NCBI RefSeq assembly: GCF_000330705.1
Contig: NZ_ANAM01000001.1
Span: 1 to 64,000, forward strand
Source: Salinicoccus carnicancri Crm
GTDB lineage: Bacteria > Bacillota > Bacilli > Staphylococcales > Salinicoccaceae
Reading direction: 5' to 3'
DNA: 64,000 nucleotides
This document shows, piece after piece, positions 35,756-43,076 of this stretch. Below the pieces are notes generated by a model. It ran no database searches. It was not told the DNA's origin and saw only the letters and a program-made list of their open reading frames with translations. A program made the position numbers and the translations under genes. Within the stretch, counting starts at the first letter, position 1. Each line of letters opens with the position of its first letter.

Positions 35756-37436
35756 ATTACTGGCCGCCCTGAAGCACTTTTAAATAGATTTCTTGATTGC
35801 GTTCCGGGGCTGTCATATCTTTATATTTCTCATTTATGACAGCTGGCTTGGACTGGTGTCTGCCAGCCTGGATATCCAACGAGATCGCAATATCTCTGAG
35901 ATCATTCGCACTGGTCAATCCGAGGCGGTTTAATTCTTTCACCGCCGTATTGATATGTTGTGGATATTGCTCGGCAGATTTCAGTACAATTTTCAATTGA
36001 TCGGTCAGGTGTCTCGGATATTGACGCTGCAGCGTGTCCACCAGCCAGGCTGCCAGTTCAGTATCATCCATTGCTTCATACACTTGTGCGATTTGCCGGT
36101 CTCTTTTCGTTTGTGCTCGCTGTCGATGACTCGGGTCTGAAATGACTTGCCCTTTGATTTCAGATATTTGATGACTGGCAATGGGTTGAGTATCCGGCTG
36201 TAAGGAAATACTCAAATGGGTATCTGTGACGGAGACATAAGCGATATTCTCTCTGTCACTTTGAAATGTTCCCAACGGCACACTGTAGCGATTCCCTTCA
36301 AAGCGAATGACATTGTCCTTATGGATTTTTCTTGTTATATTAGTATATGAAATCGATTCAATATTGTAGTTTCCAGAGACTGTTTGAAGATGCGGCTTTT
36401 CCAGGGCGTGCACTTCAAATGGTCTTTTTTTAATATTATGATGGATTTTATAGTTCCCCGTCCGTTTCAGCCACCTCAGAGCGGCCTGCTGCCATGTGTT
36501 CAAGTGATCGAAGATTCGATGCTGGGCAAAATTGTTTTTCACATACTTAATGACTTGTTCAATTTTACCTTTAGACTCCGGATCACTTTTTCTACAGAGT
36601 TCAACTTTAAACCGCCTGAATCTTTGATACTGAGTAAATGATTCAGTCAGAATCAAGTCGCCGGCATTCTCACTGACGGCCAGTAACCGGTCCTGATCAT
36701 AAACGATCTCTTCGGTCATGCCCCCGAAATATTGAAATGCATTCTCCTGTATCCGGATTAAATCATCCGTTCGAAAGGGTCGGTCCAGCCACTCCACATA
36801 TTTGAACCGGGAATGCGATAAGATAAACCCGGCCACATACAGTTTCTGTCTGCCACCTGACGATGTATCCACCATGATTTCTCCAAAGTCGACCTGGATC
36901 TGTTGGCCCGGCGGCAGTTCATCCACAGCGCCGTAGACCCGCGCCACGGTGACTTTCGGTATGTGATAATGTTCCCTTAAATGATTGACATAGTTTCGTA
37001 CTGTATTTTCAGCCACGGATTGAATATCAAAGTGATCTTGCAGCCAGTCATAGATTTGTGCACTGGTGGCATCCGGATATGCTTTTAACCATGTCAATAT
37101 CTCATGTTGATAGGGATCCAGCTTCTTGGTTCGGTTATGCAGTGATGCCATAAACTCTGCGAACTCATCCGGTGTCATGCTCAAATAATCAATGACCCGG
37201 TTTCTTGAGATTTTTAATTGCTTTGCGATTTTACTGTTAGAAAATCCAATGTTTTTTAAGCGGTGTATCTCTTGATAGATCATCCATCTTTCCACTCCTT
37301 GTTCTCTCCCTTTAAATATACTTTCATTCAGTATATCTAAAAGCGGCTTTCTGATTTGTAAACTGTTGAATCTTATTTGTAGAGAACTGTTTAATCTTAA
37401 TTGTGGAAAACTGTTGAATCTAGTTTAGCAGTTACA
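35198..37436 (-). mobile_element. IS21-family element A, interrupted in istB
   Basis: Contains intact istA and truncated istB. The intact end has three copies of AACTGTT(G/T)AATCT starting at 37361, 37385 and 37409, exactly 24 bp apart, the multiple terminal repeats of IS21 elements. The element ends near 37436 (TGTAACTGC read leftwards). The other end was lost where element B inserted. Confidence 0.85.
35757..37295 (-). CDS. IS21-family transposase IstA (element A)
   Basis: 512 residues, complete. N-terminal helix-turn-helix (FSNSKIAKQLKISRNRVIDY), DDE core beginning QIQVDFGEIMVD, the middle Asp near MTEEIVYDQDRLLA and Glu in SKGKIEQVIKYVK, and a C-terminal beta-barrel region. The helper gene istB beside it is broken, so autonomous transposition is unlikely. 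Confidence 0.93.
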   Translation of the reverse strand: MERWMIYQEIHRLKNIGFSNSKIAKQLKISRNRVIDYLSMTPDEFAEFMASLHNRTKKLDPYQHEILTWLKAYPDATSAQIYDWLQDHFDIQSVAENTVRNYVNHLREHYHIPKVTVARVYGAVDELPPGQQIQVDFGEIMVDTSSGGRQKLYVAGFILSHSRFKYVEWLDRPFRTDDLIRIQENAFQYFGGMTEEIVYDQDRLLAVSENAGDLILTESFTQYQRFRRFKVELCRKSDPESKGKIEQVIKYVKNNFAQHRIFDHLNTWQQAALRWLKRTGNYKIHHNIKKRPFEVHALEKPHLQTVSGNYNIESISYTNITRKIHKDNVIRFEGNRYSVPLGTFQSDRENIAYVSVTDTHLSISLQPDTQPIASHQISEIKGQVISDPSHRQRAQTKRDRQIAQVYEAMDDTELAAWLVDTLQRQYPRHLTDQLKIVLKSAEQYPQHINTAVKELNRLGLTSANDLRDIAISLDIQAGRHQSKPAVINEKYKDMTAPERNQEIYLKVLQGGQ

Positions 37437-37611
37437 CTTTCTGACTTCTTAACGTACATCTTTTCTCATGAATACCCTCCTTCGATGTCATAGGAACTCA
37501 TTAAAAAATGTAGGTCAACCAACAATTTTCAATTGCCGATTTCCTACACTTTATTACTGCCATTCACATCAATGCACCTTATTTTTCTATTTAATATGTT
37601 TAACCTCATTA

Positions 37612-37644
37612 AAATAACCCCCTAACAATTGCAGTTAAAGGGTT
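37612..37644 (-). terminator. Original guaA terminator, displaced by the integrative element
   Basis: An 11-bp stem with two G-T wobbles (AACCCTTTAAC against GTTAGGGGGTT on the minus strand) followed by a short T-run lies 17 bp past the left attachment repeat. It is where the guaA terminator would be if the element were excised. The rest of 37437-37611 shows nothing I can support. Confidence 0.55.
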
Positions 37645-37660
37645 TTAGTATTATATATCG

Positions 37661-37672
37661 TTATTCCCACTC
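37661..37672. other. Left attachment repeat
   Basis: TTATTCCCACTC, identical to the guaA 3' end at 48002-48013. It lies between the integrase-proximal end of the element and the displaced guaA terminator. Confidence 0.85.
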
Positions 37673-37734
37673 AATAAGATTATAGTAGGTTTTAAACCTT
37701 AATATATCAATGTTTTAACCAAATTCTAAACTTA

Positions 37735-37754
37735 TTGGTGGGGGTTTTGGTGGG
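37735..37754. repeat. Putative integrase arm sites, left
   Basis: Two TTGGTGGG octamers (37735-37742, 37747-37754), start-to-start 12 bp. The same pair with the same spacing occurs near the other end. This pattern fits integrase arm-type binding sites like the repeats of Tn916. Confidence 0.7.
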
Positions 37755-37756
37755 TA

Positions 37757-38965
37757 TTATTTCTTTATCGCTTGATTACCTTTAAAATTTACACTACTAA
37801 AAGTTGGTGTGTCTATCTTTATATTGCCAGTCATTTTCTCAACTATCACATCATCTAAGCCCGACCACATATGAGCATAATGTCTTAATGTGATCTCTGG
37901 ACTTGAGTGACCTAAGCGATTAGATAATACAAGCACTGATACATTAAACTCATTGATTAGATAAGAGGCGTGTGAATGTCTTAATCCTTTGCTTTGAATT
38001 TTATGAATACCAGCTAGTTTTGAATATCTCGCTATAATTCTAGCCACAGTAGATTTAAGCATTGGTAATCCATCATAACTAAATATGAAATCATCAATTC
38101 CAATCTCATTTTGACGTTCTTTCCATTGTTTTAAAATCTTTATAGTATCATCATCAAGCGCAATCGTTCTTTTTCCATCAGTCGTTTTTGTATAATTGTT
38201 ACGTTTCCAATTATTTTTGTTTTTCACGATAAGCATATGATGCACTCTCAATCTCTTTTTTTCAAAGTCAACATCATCCCACCATAAAGCAGTACCCTCA
38301 TTTACTCTCACACCTGTCATAAAATAAATCCACAGCATGACAAAATTAAGATGCTCATAAAAATCGTCAATGTATATAGTGTTAATTACCTTTTCGAACT
38401 CTGTTTTTGTCCAATAATCTGTAACTGTTCGAGCTTTAGGGATTGCTTTAACTTTCTTTGAGATATTATAATCAAGATAGTTTAAGTTCACTGCCATCTC
38501 CAAGGATTGCCTAAGTGTTCCGAACAACAATCCAGCATAACTTTGTGAATAACCACAAGCATCTTTGGAGAGCAGAAACGTCTTGAAACTTTGGACTTGG
38601 TCTATAGTAATAGACCTCAATGGAATATCTCCAAAACGTTCGAGTAAATGATGAAATGCTCTCTTTCTTACTATAAACGTACTTTCCTCTACTTCAGTTT
38701 TATACGCTGGGATATATACATCATTCATAAACTGTCGATAAGTCATATTATAGTTAGAGTAACTCTTAACTTGGTGAAACTCATTTTTAATTCTAGTCAG
38801 CTCTCGATATGCATCTCTCGCAGTTTTAAAAGGAACACCATACTGATCTTTTCGTCCTTTTTTTCTAATTCTTTTTCCTGTAATTCGATCTATACCCAGC
38901 TCTGTTTGATAATAAAACTTCCCTTTATCATCAGTATAAACACATGCATATTTAGTTTTTCCCAT
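37757..38965 (-). CDS. Tyrosine site-specific integrase
   Basis: 402 residues: an AP2-like arm-binding N-terminus (YVTDDKGKFYYQTELG-like), a SAM-like core-binding domain (about 80-165) and the catalytic domain with Arg in MTGVRVNEGTAL, His-x2-Arg in GLRHSHASYLI, LGHSSPEITLRHY with the Tyr nucleophile at RHYAHMW. All catalytic residues are present. The ATG at 38965 has AAGGAG ten bases before it. It overlaps the end of the small upstream gene and lies at the end of the element next to the left attachment site, as expected. Confidence 0.93.
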   Translation of the reverse strand: MGKTKYACVYTDDKGKFYYQTELGIDRITGKRIRKKGRKDQYGVPFKTARDAYRELTRIKNEFHQVKSYSNYNMTYRQFMNDVYIPAYKTEVEESTFIVRKRAFHHLLERFGDIPLRSITIDQVQSFKTFLLSKDACGYSQSYAGLLFGTLRQSLEMAVNLNYLDYNISKKVKAIPKARTVTDYWTKTEFEKVINTIYIDDFYEHLNFVMLWIYFMTGVRVNEGTALWWDDVDFEKKRLRVHHMLIVKNKNNWKRNNYTKTTDGKRTIALDDDTIKILKQWKERQNEIGIDDFIFSYDGLPMLKSTVARIIARYSKLAGIHKIQSKGLRHSHASYLINEFNVSVLVLSNRLGHSSPEITLRHYAHMWSGLDDVIVEKMTGNIKIDTPTFSSVNFKGNQAIKK

Positions 38966-39164
38966 TTTTCGATGTCTCCTTGTGAAGTGAAACACCTAAA
39001 ATTGATTCAACAACACTTACAGGCACCCTACCGAGCCTTTTGTTATTGTAAAATGGATACCCTTTTTGTATCATAATATCTTTTGCTTGTCTAATAACAG
39101 TGATAGACGTGTGTGTCGGATAGCCTAATTCTATAAGATCATCTTTAGTGACTGTTTTATTCAT
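38952..39164 (-). CDS. Excisionase-like small protein (DUF3173-type)
   Basis: 70 residues: MNKTVTKDDLIELGYPTHTS then ITVIRQAKDIMIQKGYPFYN, a winged-helix-like small DNA-binding protein commonly found directly before the integrase in Gram-positive integrative elements. The ATG at 39164 follows GAGGTG. Its last codons overlap the integrase start, so the two are probably translated together and control excision. Confidence 0.75.
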   Translation of the reverse strand: MNKTVTKDDLIELGYPTHTSITVIRQAKDIMIQKGYPFYNNKRLGRVPVSVVESILGVSLHKETSKNGKN

Positions 39165-39245
39165 GAGATTCACCTCAATCTTTCAAATCATTATAAAATT
39201 CCGTGACATAGATAATCTCATTACCTACTGGATTCAGATGTTTAG

Positions 39246-40028
39246 TCATTTTGGAATAATTTGATTTTTTTCTAGATTTACGTTATTCTTTTTTAAAATA
39301 CTTTCTTTTATCCCCGTCTCTTCATAAAGTTGTATTATATTTCTCGAACACCTGTATATCCTTAATCCTTTAGGATATAAATAAAGACGAGCACCTTTTA
39401 TATACTTTTTATCCTCCGTTGCGTTTTCTTCTGGTATTTTTAAATTTGACAAGTAAGCCACCACATAATTACCTACTTTATCTGAACTTTTTAATCTCTT
39501 AGTTTTAGTAAAACCCCTTCCCCAAAATAAAGATAACTCTTTATTTGGTATATATAATTCACTTTCGTCATCTTTCTTAAGCAACACATGATAGTGCCAT
39601 CTCCCAGAAGCTTGAGGTTCAATTACTGAAATGTATTCCAATTTCCCATATGCTTTTCTCATTCTTTTGATAAAAACTTTGAAATGGTTATAAGCTTTTT
39701 CAGTATCTGTAATATGCTCTTTATAAGTTAAGGTAATCCATAATTCATTTTTCCTACCATGAAAATTATGACCAATTAGTCTTCTCAACTTCTTCATTGT
39801 ATTTTTTACAGATTTTAAATTGTCTTGTCTACTTTCTGAAGAAACATCCATATCTTTTATCTCTCCAGTTTCAAGTACCACATACCTTTTACCAGGTAGC
39901 ACCATGATTGTCTGCTTACCAATTGAAGTTGTCATTTCTAACGTCTCACCATATCGATAAGATTTCACTAATGTTTTTTCAAAAATCTTAGGAATATTAT
40001 TGGGGAACTTTTTCTTGTCCTCTGTCAT
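39246..40028 (-). CDS. HUH-type replication initiator/relaxase
   Basis: 260 residues. ELWITLTYKEH matches motif 1 of rolling-circle Rep proteins; ASGRWHYHVLLKK contains the metal-binding His-hydrophobic-His motif; VGNYVVAYLSNL carries a candidate catalytic Tyr. Such proteins in integrative elements nick the origin for plasmid-like replication and can act as relaxases. A hairpin-rich stretch just upstream (40073-40114) is a good target. The ATG follows AAAGGTG. Confidence 0.83.
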   Translation of the reverse strand: MTEDKKKFPNNIPKIFEKTLVKSYRYGETLEMTTSIGKQTIMVLPGKRYVVLETGEIKDMDVSSESRQDNLKSVKNTMKKLRRLIGHNFHGRKNELWITLTYKEHITDTEKAYNHFKVFIKRMRKAYGKLEYISVIEPQASGRWHYHVLLKKDDESELYIPNKELSLFWGRGFTKTKRLKSSDKVGNYVVAYLSNLKIPEENATEDKKYIKGARLYLYPKGLRIYRCSRNIIQLYEETGIKESILKKNNVNLEKNQIIPK

Positions 40029-40072
40029 CTATTCACCTTTTGATTCTATTGTATGACGTTTATCAAGTTAAC

Positions 40073-40114
40073 GGCCTATCGGCCTGAGCGGTTGTGGCTC
40101 TCGCCACACCGCTC
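40073..40114. other. Candidate replication/transfer origin
   Basis: Two adjacent hairpins: GGCC-TATC-GGCC (40073-40084) and a 12-bp stem with one bulged T and a TCTC loop (40086-40114). There is no T-run after it in either direction, so it is a poor terminator. It lies between the FtsK-like ATPase gene and the HUH gene. It is locally GC-rich inside an AT-rich element. Confidence 0.5.
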
Positions 40115-40120
40115 TAAAAA

Positions 40121-40918
40121 TCAGGTCTTATCTTCAATCAAGGTTAAATAATCAATAGTATTTTGATAATAAAATGACTTCTTAAAAGTTTCCCATAAAT
40201 CAATTTTCGATAAATTTGGTGATGCAAACGGATAAACATTGCCGTTAGTAGTTAAACCTTGCAACCATAGAAACCCATGTCCCCGTTCCAGTTTTAAATT
40301 TGGTACTTCTATTGATTCACCAAAGGTTTGCCTATACGCTGCAGATGAAGCAGACCCCATATGTGCTATTAATCCAAATTGCTCTTTAATACTTGAATTC
40401 AATCCAGAATTTCCTACAGACGCTTGTTGCATAATAGCCAATAGTCCAAAGTTATATTGACGCCCTAATAGTACAATTTGACTAATTAAATCATCATGAT
40501 ATTTCTTTTCTTTACTAGTCAAAGTTTGAGTAAATGCCCCGAATTCATCATAAATTAAATAAAATAATGGCATACCTAAATCGTTAGCTGTAGAGCCAAA
40601 ACTAGTACTATCGTTAACAAAGTCAGCCCTCTTTTTCATCAATGAAACAAAATTTTCTAGCAAAGAGAAAATTTGCTCCTTAGTTATTGCAACTCTTTCT
40701 TCAGGCAAAATCTCGTGCAATCGACTAATATCACTTTGTTTATAATCAATTGCATGAATCTGTGTCGAGGGTTCCAGTTGAGCTAGTTTCAATATTAAAT
40801 ACATACCAAACCAGCTCTTACCCATGCCCCTAGAACCTGCTAGCAGTATATTGATATGTGTTGAGCAATCATATTCTATTGATTTAGTAAGCGGTATTTT
40901 ATAGTCCAACCGAATCAC
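40121..40918 (-). CDS. FtsK/SpoIIIE (TcpA)-type DNA-translocating ATPase, C-terminal domain
   Basis: 265 residues: Walker A LLAGSRGMGKSW and Walker B FYLIYDEFGAF, with GLLAIMQQASV as the following motif. This is the catalytic half of the TcpA/FtsK coupling ATPases of Gram-positive integrative elements. The membrane-anchoring half is encoded by the previous gene, which it overlaps by 20 bases. A TTG at 40909 with GAGGGTG six bases ahead may be the real start. Together they could bring the nicked DNA to a mating pore or act in replication. Confidence 0.8.
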   Translation of the reverse strand: MIRLDYKIPLTKSIEYDCSTHINILLAGSRGMGKSWFGMYLILKLAQLEPSTQIHAIDYKQSDISRLHEILPEERVAITKEQIFSLLENFVSLMKKRADFVNDSTSFGSTANDLGMPLFYLIYDEFGAFTQTLTSKEKKYHDDLISQIVLLGRQYNFGLLAIMQQASVGNSGLNSSIKEQFGLIAHMGSASSAAYRQTFGESIEVPNLKLERGHGFLWLQGLTTNGNVYPFASPNLSKIDLWETFKKSFYYQNTIDYLTLIEDKT

Positions 40919-41495
40919 CCTCTAGCTGATCAGCAAGATAATCAGGCGCTAAGATATAACGCACCCATCCCTCTTTTTCGTAGCTTTCAATGATTTTATA
41001 CTCTGCATGCTTTTGAGATAGATATGAATTTAAGGAGCTATTAAGCGCTAGCATTTTTTCTTTTTTATCACCAATTATTTCAATTTCAAAGGCTTTTATA
41101 TTCTCTTCTTTAACACGCCTAACTTTTGGTATCATAACTTTATTTTTGCTGTATTTCATATATATGCCTACATTCTGTAGAAAATAATCCAGCCTGCGAT
41201 TGATTACTAAATAAACGGGGTCTTCTGTTATATAAAATCGAATCTCTCTAATGTAGATCCAGAATATATAAATAAACACTAACGAATAGCTTACTATTTG
41301 AATCCAGAAAGCACTTTGAATCACATAACTCAACAAATTTATAATAGGTTCATAACTTACTTCATTTATTAAAATCATAGTTGTTTTTTTTAGAATAGTA
41401 ATCGCAATTGCTATGATTAAACTAATCCAAATAATTTTTGGTACCAACTTCAGACCAGGACCGCCATTCAAACTTCGTTTAAGATGTGCCATCAT
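40899..41495 (-). CDS. Membrane protein, probable N-terminal half of a split TcpA coupling protein
   Basis: 198 residues. Two membrane segments (about 18-36 and 60-85) precede a cytoplasmic region with a beta-rich ICE-type pattern (PKVRRVKEENIKAFEIEIIG, ILAPDY). The order of membrane segments then a domain just before an FtsK ATPase copies the N-terminus of one-piece TcpA proteins. ATG 41495 follows AAAGGTG. Confidence 0.65.
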   Translation of the reverse strand: MMAHLKRSLNGGPGLKLVPKIIWISLIIAIAITILKKTTMILINEVSYEPIINLLSYVIQSAFWIQIVSYSLVFIYIFWIYIREIRFYITEDPVYLVINRRLDYFLQNVGIYMKYSKNKVMIPKVRRVKEENIKAFEIEIIGDKKEKMLALNSSLNSYLSQKHAEYKIIESYEKEGWVRYILAPDYLADQLEGDSVGL

Positions 41496-41841
41496 CTTTC
41501 ACCTTACCTTCAATGAATCTAAGATCAGAAGCAGACAAAGATAAATTACTGTTAAAATCCCCCCAGACCTTGCCAACAGGATTCACTAGTTTTACCTGCA
41601 CTGGTTTGTCAATATCCAAAGGTTCTTTACCTTCAATTTTGACATTATAGGTGTCACCTACATTAGATACACTTTCATCCTTATATTTAGTATTATCTTC
41701 CCAAACTATAATTGTATATTTTGCTCCAATGTTTTCTCTATTTTGATTTTTTAGTACTTCTGATTTCATCGCTAACAACGTTTTATCCTTTAAAAATCGC
41801 TCTGCCTCAAAATTTTGAAATTCTAATAGTTTTTTTGTCAT
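41479..41841 (-). CDS. YdcP/DUF961-like integrative-element protein
   Basis: 120 residues, no membrane segment. The C-terminus (VWGDFNSNLSLSASDLRFIE) resembles the end of YdcP-type proteins, which are found before the coupling protein in Tn916/ICEBs1-like elements and are implicated in replication or transfer. It is the first gene of the leftward block and overlaps the next gene slightly. Family assignment is from one segment. Confidence 0.55.
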   Translation of the reverse strand: MTKKLLEFQNFEAERFLKDKTLLAMKSEVLKNQNRENIGAKYTIIVWEDNTKYKDESVSNVGDTYNVKIEGKEPLDIDKPVQVKLVNPVGKVWGDFNSNLSLSASDLRFIEGKVKDDGTS

Positions 41842-41875
41842 GTATTTACTCTAGTCCTTTCTTTTTTGTTAATTT

Positions 41876-41895
41876 AAAGATAAGCGCTTATCTTT
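41876..41895. promoter_or_regulatory. 20-bp perfect palindrome, probable operator
   Basis: AAAGATAAGCGCTTATCTTT is a perfect palindrome in the intergenic region between the divergent Xre gene and the element's leftward gene block. It is ideally placed as an operator for the Xre regulator. Confidence 0.7.
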
Positions 41896-41995
41896 GTTAC
41901 TTTTTATTCTAAGTTGTCATAGTATTTTTGTAATCAGAATAAATTTTGTGAATTTTGCTTATATTTGTTCCGAAAATTTTTAGAGGTGATTAATA

Positions 41996-42934
41996 ATGAA
42001 TGGAAGATACGAATCATTAGAAGATATTGTTTATAGAATTATTGGAAAACGTATTAAATATATGAGAAAAAAAAGGGGATTAACTCAATCTGACTTAGGT
42101 TCAGATGAATTAACTTTTATTAGTAAAGATGTTGTGAGCGCAATAGAAAATGGAAAACTCTTTAAAACAAGAACAACATTTATAACAGATAATGAGTTAT
42201 CAATAATAAGCAAAGTATTTAATGTAAAAAGTGGGAAAATTATTTTCGGTGAATCTTCTGAAGAAATTGACAAGTTAGTTTTCAAGTTTTATCAATATGT
42301 TGCTTATAGTTTGATAACTATTCCTAGTGAAATATATTGGAATGAATATTGTAACACAGACTCTAATATCAACGATTGCTCTATAGCATTACAATCCACT
42401 TTACAGTTCAGTGCTTTATATACATCTTTCCGATTATATATTGAGCATATTTTTAAATCTGGAAAGCAAAAAGAACACTTCACTAATAAAGATATTGAAA
42501 AGTTTCAGAAGAAGTATGATAAGTTAATTTATTTTTTTTGGACAAGTCATAAAGATAAAATAGTACAAAGTTTTGTAGATTTTTGGAATGGTCAAAAAGA
42601 AATTAATATGAAAAAATTCAAAAACTTACTTGTAGAAAAATGGGTGAATACCGATTTGAGAAATTTAATACTAAATATAAAAGATTTTTACAAAACTGTC
42701 CCATATTACGGACTTGGTTACGAAATATCAGAGGAATTATACGATCATATTGAGGATATACTTGATTATTTAAAATTTAATGTTGATTATGATAATAACT
42801 TGTTAAATATAGTAAGAGCAGATTGGAAGGGACAAGAACATATAAGCAGACATGAAGAAAGGGTACAAGATAATACTGTCGCTTTATATCATCGCGCAAT
42901 GTCACAAGAAATGACGTTAAGAGTATATTCATAA
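41996..42934 (+). CDS. Xre-family regulator of the integrative element
   Basis: 312 residues. An N-terminal helix-turn-helix (IGKRIKYMRKKRGLTQSDLG ... ISKDVVSAIENGK, about residues 16-70) is followed by a long all-helical region of unknown fold. ATG is preceded by GAGGTG. Divergent from the leftward block and with a palindrome between, it probably controls the element's mobility genes. Its large C-terminal domain may sense a signal; no ImmA-type protease is adjacent. Confidence 0.83.
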   Translation: MNGRYESLEDIVYRIIGKRIKYMRKKRGLTQSDLGSDELTFISKDVVSAIENGKLFKTRTTFITDNELSIISKVFNVKSGKIIFGESSEEIDKLVFKFYQYVAYSLITIPSEIYWNEYCNTDSNINDCSIALQSTLQFSALYTSFRLYIEHIFKSGKQKEHFTNKDIEKFQKKYDKLIYFFWTSHKDKIVQSFVDFWNGQKEINMKKFKNLLVEKWVNTDLRNLILNIKDFYKTVPYYGLGYEISEELYDHIEDILDYLKFNVDYDNNLLNIVRADWKGQEHISRHEERVQDNTVALYHRAMSQEMTLRVYS

Positions 42935-42937
42935 AAA

Positions 42938-42971
42938 AAGAAAGAGGTTGCTTATTTAGCAATCTCTTTCA
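42938..42971 (+). terminator. Terminator after the Xre regulator
   Basis: GAAAGAGGTTGC pairs imperfectly with GCAATCTCTTTC (42941-42952 with 42960-42971), followed by an AT-rich run. Confidence 0.6.
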
Positions 42972-43076
42972 TATTTACCCAATCACCTTATTCCATTGGT
43001 TCTATATTACTTTTTACGAATTTCACAAATCTCTGCTTTAAGATGATGTTCTAGCGCCATTATTAACCCCCAAAAT

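Noticed and set aside
37437-37500. A gene start (GGAGGG then ATG) read leftwards after the IS21 end
   Set aside because: The frame stops after six codons and then meets the IS end; nothing can be supported.
40073-40114. Terminator for the FtsK-like gene
   Set aside because: No T-run follows the hairpins on either strand, so I treat it as a possible origin.
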